Assembly (NCBI GenBank): GCA_037969115.1
Contig: JBBKWQ010000038.1
Span: 1-38,143, forward strand
DNA length: 38,143 nt
Direction: 5' to 3'
Source: JBBKWQ01 sp037969115
Lineage (GTDB): Bacteria > Actinomycetota > Acidimicrobiia > Acidimicrobiales > Ilumatobacteraceae
Below the pieces are notes generated by a model. That model worked only from the letters and a program-made list of their open reading frames with translations. It had not been told where the DNA came from and ran no database searches. This document shows positions 34,437 through 38,143 of this stretch, piece by piece; the stretch's first letter is position 1; the number at the start of each line of letters is the position of its first letter. A program made the translations under genes and the position numbers.

Positions 34437-35000
34437 ATGGCGACCGACGAGAAGCTTCCAAAGCGCGAGTTCGGCTGGTGGGACATGTTCGTCAACGAGA
34501 ACGACGACCCTCGAGCAGACGGCGGATGGGACAACGACGAGCGATCCGTTCTCCTCGGCTCCCTCGCCGATCGTCGCCTGACGCTCGAACTGAAGTGTGC
34601 TGGCCTGGATGCCGAGCAGATGGCAAGACAGTCTGTGCCTCCGTCGGACATGTCGTTGCTCGGCCTCGTTCGCCACCTCACCACTGTCGAGAACTACTGG
34701 TTCCAGAACGTGATCGCCGGAGCGACCGACGATCGCCTCTACTGTGACTCCGAAGGCACAGATCTCGCATTCGTCGTCGAACCCGATGCCCACGAAGTCG
34801 AGGTTGCATGGTCGGCATGGCGCAACGAGGTCGCTCGGAGTGAGCAGGTCATCGAGGGCATCGTGCAACTCGGTCAACTCGGATCGGGCAAACCCGTGCC
34901 GGTCCGTGAGATCTTGGTGCATCTCGTTCGCGAGTACGCCCAGCACCTTGGGCACGCCGATCTTCTTCGCGAGCGCATCGACGGACGCATCGGCCAATAG
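34437..35000 (+). CDS. DinB/DUF664-family protein
   Basis: 187 residues from the ATG at 34437 (TTG and GTG codons immediately precede it in frame). Four-helix DinB fold: ERSVLLGSLADRRLTLELKCAGLDAEQM, LLGLVRHLTTVENYWF with the first metal-type His, and EILVHLVREYAQHLGHADLLRERIDG with the later His pair. DUF664 members in actinobacteria are often thiol (mycothiol)-dependent transferases or detoxification enzymes; the substrate here is unknown. It stands 158 bp after the DUF1330 gene. Confidence 0.9.
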   Translation: MATDEKLPKREFGWWDMFVNENDDPRADGGWDNDERSVLLGSLADRRLTLELKCAGLDAEQMARQSVPPSDMSLLGLVRHLTTVENYWFQNVIAGATDDRLYCDSEGTDLAFVVEPDAHEVEVAWSAWRNEVARSEQVIEGIVQLGQLGSGKPVPVREILVHLVREYAQHLGHADLLRERIDGRIGQ

Positions 35001-35073
35001 CTCCTCACATTGCGCTCATATCAACGGCGATTTCGGCCTGCCGTTCCGATCCGGGTCGCTCTACGCTGCCGAC

Positions 35074-35442
35074 GTGGATCTTGTACGCCGCGAGCTCGCC
35101 GATGATCCGACCGTAGACATCACGACAACGGGTCGGCAGACCGGGTTCCCTCGCCGAGTCGAGATCTGGATGCTCGATGTCGACGGCCGATTCTTCATCA
35201 CGGGTACGCCGGGCCGGCGGGACTGGCTCGCCAATCTCATCGCGCTCCCGAGTCTCGTGGTCCACCTGAAGAGGCACGGCCACGTCGACCTCCCAGCCCG
35301 TGCGACGCCGGTCGAAGGTGCTGCAGCCCGCCGCACCGTGCTCGAACATCTGAACGCCAGCTGGTATCGGACCCAAGAACCCCTTGGCGTGTTGCTCGAT
35401 TCGGCACCGATGGTCGAGATCACATTCGATCAAGACAGCTGA
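35074..35442 (+). CDS. Deazaflavin (F420)-dependent nitroreductase-like protein
   Basis: 122 residues from the GTG at 35074. The frame is open far upstream, but that part overlaps the DinB gene. It has the split-barrel DDN family layout: DITTTGRQTGFPRRVEIWMLDVDGRFFITGTPGRRDWLANLIALPSLVVHLKR, where the GTPGRRDW segment is the F420-binding signature, then a C-terminal helix and strand with WYRTQEPLGV. Homologues reduce quinones or nitro compounds with F420H2. Slightly short for the family (about 130-150), so the start may be a little upstream. Its 3' end overlaps the convergent broken gene by 13 bp. Confidence 0.8.
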   Translation: MDLVRRELADDPTVDITTTGRQTGFPRRVEIWMLDVDGRFFITGTPGRRDWLANLIALPSLVVHLKRHGHVDLPARATPVEGAAARRTVLEHLNASWYRTQEPLGVLLDSAPMVEITFDQDS

Positions 35443-35763
35443 AAGCCGACAGTCTGTTCGGGGCGGACCTCACTCAGCAGCGCTTGCCGGACGCTGCCTT
35501 CGATGACGATGTCGGCCTCCCGGCCTTGGATAGCGCCGAACCGCTCGTCGTAGCCGAGTCGTTGCCAGAACGCCTCGAAGGACTCCAGGTCATCGAAGTC
35601 CATCGTCAAGTGTGAGCAGTGGTCCGGGCCCGAACACCTCTATGAAGGCTTTCGTCGGCACGGCGTAGTGGTCCCGCAGATACTCCGAGACATCGGCGAG
35701 GTACTGCCTGGCGTCACGCCCTTTGCCGTTCCGAACCTGGAACGTGCGCTGCATGCGAAACAT
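35430..35763 (-). pseudogene. Small conserved-looking gene broken by a one-base frameshift
   Basis: From the ATG at 35763 (GGGGG 4 bases upstream) the frame reads MFRMQRTFQVRNGKGRDARQ, then YLADVSEYLRDHYAVPTKAF and IEVFGPG, and soon stops. Shifting by one base near 35626-35632 (in GGGCCCGG) the sequence continues as DHCSHLTMDFDDLESFEAFW, then QRLGYDERFGAIQGREADIV, ending EQTVGFQLS at 35430. Both halves look coding and join into one protein of about 110 residues, possibly a dimeric alpha/beta-barrel type. The total length of 334 bases is one more than a whole number of codons, which fits a single inserted base. It may be a true pseudogene, programmed frameshifting, or a sequencing error in a G/C run. 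The unassigned stretch 35764-36055 upstream shows nothing I can support. Confidence 0.65.
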
Positions 35764-36055
35764 CGGTCCCCCAGTCGGCCGTCGATGGTGTGGCGACCAA
35801 GACTACGCGGTTGGCTCAACGGGCCTCCCGAACGTGAGCGAGACATCGCCCACGAGCTGTCAGGGGACCGCCATCGAGCCGACGGTAGGTGGACCCCGAC
35901 GCTCAGCCGGTCGGGTTATGGAAGGTCGAACGCTTCGCGGACCGTTTGCAGAGCGGTGGCGTCAAGCAGATCGCGCTCCCGCCGAACCTTCAGTGACCCG
36001 TGTCTATCGAGCCGACGGAGAGATCTTCTCGTTCATTCCGAACCTTGGTACCAAC

Positions 36056-36355
36056 TCACTCCGGCCGCGCCGAGAGTCGAGCGTCCCGCCATGCTTCCGC
36101 CCACGCCGCCAGAAAGAGCAGGATCGCGACGAGGCCGATTACGACGGCAACTGCAGCAATCGCCTGGCCGACGAATGGTCGGCTCGTAGCGCCGTCTCGG
36201 TCGACCGTCGTGTGGGTCGCAAGAACGAGCGCCGAAATGACCGCCCCCAGAGCAACCAGCGCAGCAGCGAATCGCGCACCGCTCACTTCGTTCGCCAACG
36301 TGCTCGTGGAGACGGTCCCGTTCGACGAACGGTTGGATCGCTCAGACGTCGTCAT
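36056..36355 (-). CDS. Small two-TM membrane protein of unknown function
   Basis: 99 residues from the ATG at 36355 (MTTSERSNRSSNGTVSTSTLANEV...). The longer frame to 36493 is Arg/Ser-rich and overlaps the next ORF. Two TM helices, at about 30-50 (FAAALVALGAVISALVLA) and 66-88 (QAIAAVAVVIGLVAILLFLAAWA), flank a short loop. No ribosome binding site is obvious. No family recognised. It is the last in a run of minus-strand ORFs starting at 38008. Confidence 0.55.
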   Translation of the reverse strand: MTTSERSNRSSNGTVSTSTLANEVSGARFAAALVALGAVISALVLATHTTVDRDGATSRPFVGQAIAAVAVVIGLVAILLFLAAWAEAWRDARLSARPE

Positions 36356-36380
36356 GCGTCGACATTGGTTCTCGCTGAGG

Positions 36381-36614
36381 TCACCGCTGCGCAAGGCGGC
36401 CTGCGATCTGGAGCGGGTCGCCGCTCCCCGATGTGCCGTGCTGCTCGGTTCGAGCGAACGCGCGGCACCCAGCCCACAGAACCCCAGGGTCACGAAACAG
36501 GCCCGACGAAGCCCTTGACATCCCTACGAGCTTCATGATGCGCACGGCAAACCGCCCCACAACGTTCGGCCCGCCGGCGACCACGGGCATCCCCGACGTG
36601 CCGCTCGGCCACAC
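36381..36614 (-). CDS. Hypothetical small protein
   Basis: 77 residues from a GTG at 36614 (MWPSGTSGMPVVAGGPNVVG...). It has an amphipathic NVVGRFAVRIMKLVGM segment and FRDPGVLWAGCRAF. GC at third codon positions looks high by eye, and its spacing to both neighbours on the same strand (25 and 34 bp) suits a gene run, but there is no ribosome binding site and no recognisable family. It could be a chance ORF. Confidence 0.3.
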   Translation of the reverse strand: MWPSGTSGMPVVAGGPNVVGRFAVRIMKLVGMSRASSGLFRDPGVLWAGCRAFARTEQHGTSGSGDPLQIAGRLAQR

Positions 36615-36648
36615 CTGCGTGCGTCCTCGTGCCGGCGTTCGGGGCTAC

Positions 36649-36789
36649 TCAGGCCGACGGGAGGAGACCCGACAACACGACGGCGACGAGGCTGAGCCCG
36701 ACGATCGACCCGAGGCCGCGGACGGATCGCTCAGTCGGGCCGAGGACACGCAGTAGGGATTGCCCCAGGGTCGATGAGGAACACACCAT
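36649..36789 (-). CDS. Possible 46-residue single-TM protein
   Basis: The ATG at 36789 is preceded by AAGGGGG at about 5 bases, a good ribosome binding site. The product reads MVCSSSTLGQSLLRVLGPTE, then a hydrophobic stretch GLGSIVGLSLVAVVLSGLL and stop. The layout (soluble head, one C-terminal TM) and the strong site make a real small gene plausible. It starts 37 bp after the DUF3592-like gene. Confidence 0.4.
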   Translation of the reverse strand: MVCSSSTLGQSLLRVLGPTERSVRGLGSIVGLSLVAVVLSGLLPSA

Positions 36790-36826
36790 GCAAACCCCCT
36801 TGCACTCCTGAACACGAAACGTGGGA

Positions 36827-38008
36827 TCAGGCGTTAACGAGCCTTTCCATCCTCCTCGCCCACCGTACGTCTGAGTAGGCCTTGTACACGACCCCCCCGA
36901 AGGCGATGCCTCCGACCATCTTGAGAACGGGCGCTATGTAGTCGTTGCCCGAGCGTTCGTCGGTGACCCATTCACCCGGAAATTGCTCGAACTCCTTGAC
37001 GACGACCTTCTCGCCGACCGTGAAACTCGCCTCGTCCTCGAACTCTCCTGACACTTGAGCGCTTCCTGCGTCACGCGTGCCCTCGAACTCGTAGCTGGTC
37101 GTATCCGCGGTCGTCCTCCGAGCCGCCTGGACCGTGACAGTCGCAGTCAGCGCGCGATTCGCGTCCGAGCGCTCCTTTGCCTCAAGTGCACCCCATGTGA
37201 ACAATGCTCCGGCTGCGATCACGCAAATACCAAGAACAGCCCGCACGGTCCAGACGCTTCCTACGTGCAGCTTTCGACCAAATGCACGCCGCCGTGCGGC
37301 CCGATCTCCCCAATGAAGGACGAGGACCCAGGCTGCGACTGTAGAGATGGCGATCAATGCGGTCCAGAACCACGAGAAAGGGCTGGTGACGGTAAAGCTG
37401 AAGAAGGCAGTGAGGCCGATCGCGCCGAACCACGTCCACCAGATCGCCATGTTGTTGTCATCGTCGGACTCGATGTCCGTGTCGATTGGCAGGACGTCCG
37501 CCGCAGCGAACAATCGGTCGGACGACCGCAGGTTGTTACCATCTCGAATGGCGGCGACTATCTGAGCGACTTGCGGGCCCGCCTCATCACGCGCGGCTGC
37601 CACGAAGCTGGCCGGATCTCGGTCGAACGAGAGCGTGGTCAGTCCGTCGGCGTGCAGCGTGACGATGTGGTCGCTCGCCGCGGATCCGGCCCAGGGCGCC
37701 ACTCCGGTGGCAACACCCAGAGCAGCTCGTGCCGCAGGCACGATGCCGTTGCTCAGTGGTCGACCGAAGAAGAGCAAGGCAAGGAACACGGCCGCAGCAG
37801 CGACAAGCGCGAGCGCCAGGAGTGCGGGGAAGAAGGTCAACGTCAGCTCGTACACTCCCGGTGGTAGTCCCCGGGCGCGTCGCGAGACCGATCGCATGGT
37901 CGAAGGAAGCTCGAGCAGGGCGGCGAGAGTCGCAAAGAGGACCAGTCCCGCGATGACAAGGCGCATCGCTCGCGTTCCAATGATGCGCGACAAGATGAAC
38001 CAATGCAA
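36827..38008 (-). CDS. Multi-TM membrane protein with DUF3592-like extracytoplasmic domain
   Basis: 393 residues from a TTG at 38008; an ATG at 37966 would give 379. Two N-terminal TMs (about 14-34 and 58-82) precede a cytoplasmic or exposed domain of about 100 residues (SDHIVTLHADGLTTLSFDRDPASFVAAARDE). Two or three more TMs follow (MAIWWTWFGAIGLTAFFSFTV, FWTALIAISTVAAWVLVLHW, VRAVLGICVIAAGALFTWG). The C-terminal domain ATVTVQAARRTTADTTSYEFEG...FTVGEKVVVKEFEQFPGEWV has the Y-x-F and VGEKVVV pattern of DUF3592 (a beta-rich domain next to TMs). A last hydrophobic stretch follows. Function unknown. A perfect palindrome at 38028-38053 lies 20 bp upstream of the TTG. Confidence 0.75.
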   Translation of the reverse strand: MHWFILSRIIGTRAMRLVIAGLVLFATLAALLELPSTMRSVSRRARGLPPGVYELTLTFFPALLALALVAAAAVFLALLFFGRPLSNGIVPAARAALGVATGVAPWAGSAASDHIVTLHADGLTTLSFDRDPASFVAAARDEAGPQVAQIVAAIRDGNNLRSSDRLFAAADVLPIDTDIESDDDNNMAIWWTWFGAIGLTAFFSFTVTSPFSWFWTALIAISTVAAWVLVLHWGDRAARRRAFGRKLHVGSVWTVRAVLGICVIAAGALFTWGALEAKERSDANRALTATVTVQAARRTTADTTSYEFEGTRDAGSAQVSGEFEDEASFTVGEKVVVKEFEQFPGEWVTDERSGNDYIAPVLKMVGGIAFGGVVYKAYSDVRWARRMERLVNA

Positions 38009-38027
38009 TTTCCCGCTCGTCTTCAGC

Positions 38028-38053
38028 GTTCCTGCGTCGTACGACGCAGGAAC
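38028..38053. repeat. Perfect 26-bp palindrome upstream of the DUF3592-like gene
   Basis: GTTCCTGCGTCGT at 38028-38040 is followed directly by its reverse complement ACGACGCAGGAAC at 38041-38053, with no mismatch and no spacer. It is followed by no T-run on either strand, which argues against a simple terminator. It could be an operator for a dimeric regulator, a transcript hairpin, or a member of a dispersed repeat family. Confidence 0.8.
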
Positions 38054-38143
38054 ACCAGCGCTTGGCCGAATCAGGGCAGCGGGCTTCAGCGACGAAACCC
38101 GGAATCGACCGAGAACGAATCCAACTGTCGGGCGTGACTGGAG

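Noticed and set aside
35889..35996. 35-residue plus-strand ORF starting GTG and ending IALPPNLQ
   Set aside because: The composition looks protein-like, but there is no ribosome binding site, a stop immediately precedes the GTG, and it is too short to support alone.
35873..36018. Direct repeat ATCGAGCCGACGG at 35873-35885 and 36006-36018
   Set aside because: Thirteen bases in a GC-rich window with common GA/CG words can recur by chance. No insertion element, integrase or other mobile feature is bounded by it.
1..38143. tRNA, rRNA, CRISPR arrays, transposases, integrases and phage genes
   Set aside because: I looked for cloverleaf-type segments, short regularly spaced repeats and recognisable mobile-element proteins on both strands and saw none. 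A covariance-model search could still reveal a small RNA that I cannot see by eye.

Overview
The window is GC-rich and densely coded on both strands, with frequent GTG and TTG starts. It carries several F420/LLM-type oxidoreductases, a DDN-like deazaflavin protein, a sortase-type surface system, and a response regulator with boxes of the mycobacterial PhoP type. Together these point to a free-living high-GC actinobacterium. Acidimicrobiia such as Ilumatobacter or its relatives is my best guess; this is inference from gene content only. I found no rRNA, tRNA, CRISPR array, transposase or phage gene.

Layout. 1-4.9 kb: an exported lectin-like protein open at the left edge, then a minus-strand PhoP/PhoR-like two-component pair. 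A divergent FAD aromatic-ring monooxygenase follows, and the shared intergenic region carries two direct-repeat boxes. 5-9.6 kb (minus): an AlkZ-type winged-helix protein, a small methyltransferase, an ABC export pair with ATGA overlap, and a conserved protein of unknown function. 9.8-13.1 kb (minus): an LLM oxidoreductase and a GH65 maltose-phosphorylase-like enzyme. 13.3-22.5 kb: a cell-surface protein of about 2,811 residues built from some 17 DUF11/isopeptide-type modules and ending in LPVSG-TM-Arg. It converges on a secreted sortase-fold protein whose expected catalytic Cys is Ser. 22.6-26.5 kb (plus): a thiolase, an LLM oxidoreductase, a flippase-like membrane protein and a ferritin-like protein. 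26.6-29.4 kb: an Lrp/AsnC regulator with an inverted repeat at its promoter, small and membrane proteins, a Fur-family regulator with a partner gene, and a GNAT acetyltransferase. 29.4-33.8 kb (minus): a GNAT-like protein, then a tight four-gene operon reading TauD/TfdA dioxygenase, class II aldolase, LLM oxidoreductase and double SnoaL-like protein. 34-35.4 kb (plus): DUF1330, DinB and DDN-like proteins. 35.4-38.1 kb (minus): a gene broken by a single-base frameshift, then a run of small and membrane ORFs headed by a multi-TM DUF3592-like protein. A perfect 26-bp palindrome lies just upstream of that run.

How the genes may work together. The surface protein and the sortase-like protein look like a substrate/processor pair. 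The four-gene operon at 30.3-33.8 kb looks like a small catabolic or biosynthetic pathway with no recognised product. The two-component system probably autoregulates through its boxes and may also control the adjacent monooxygenase. Most other genes are ordinary core or accessory metabolism.
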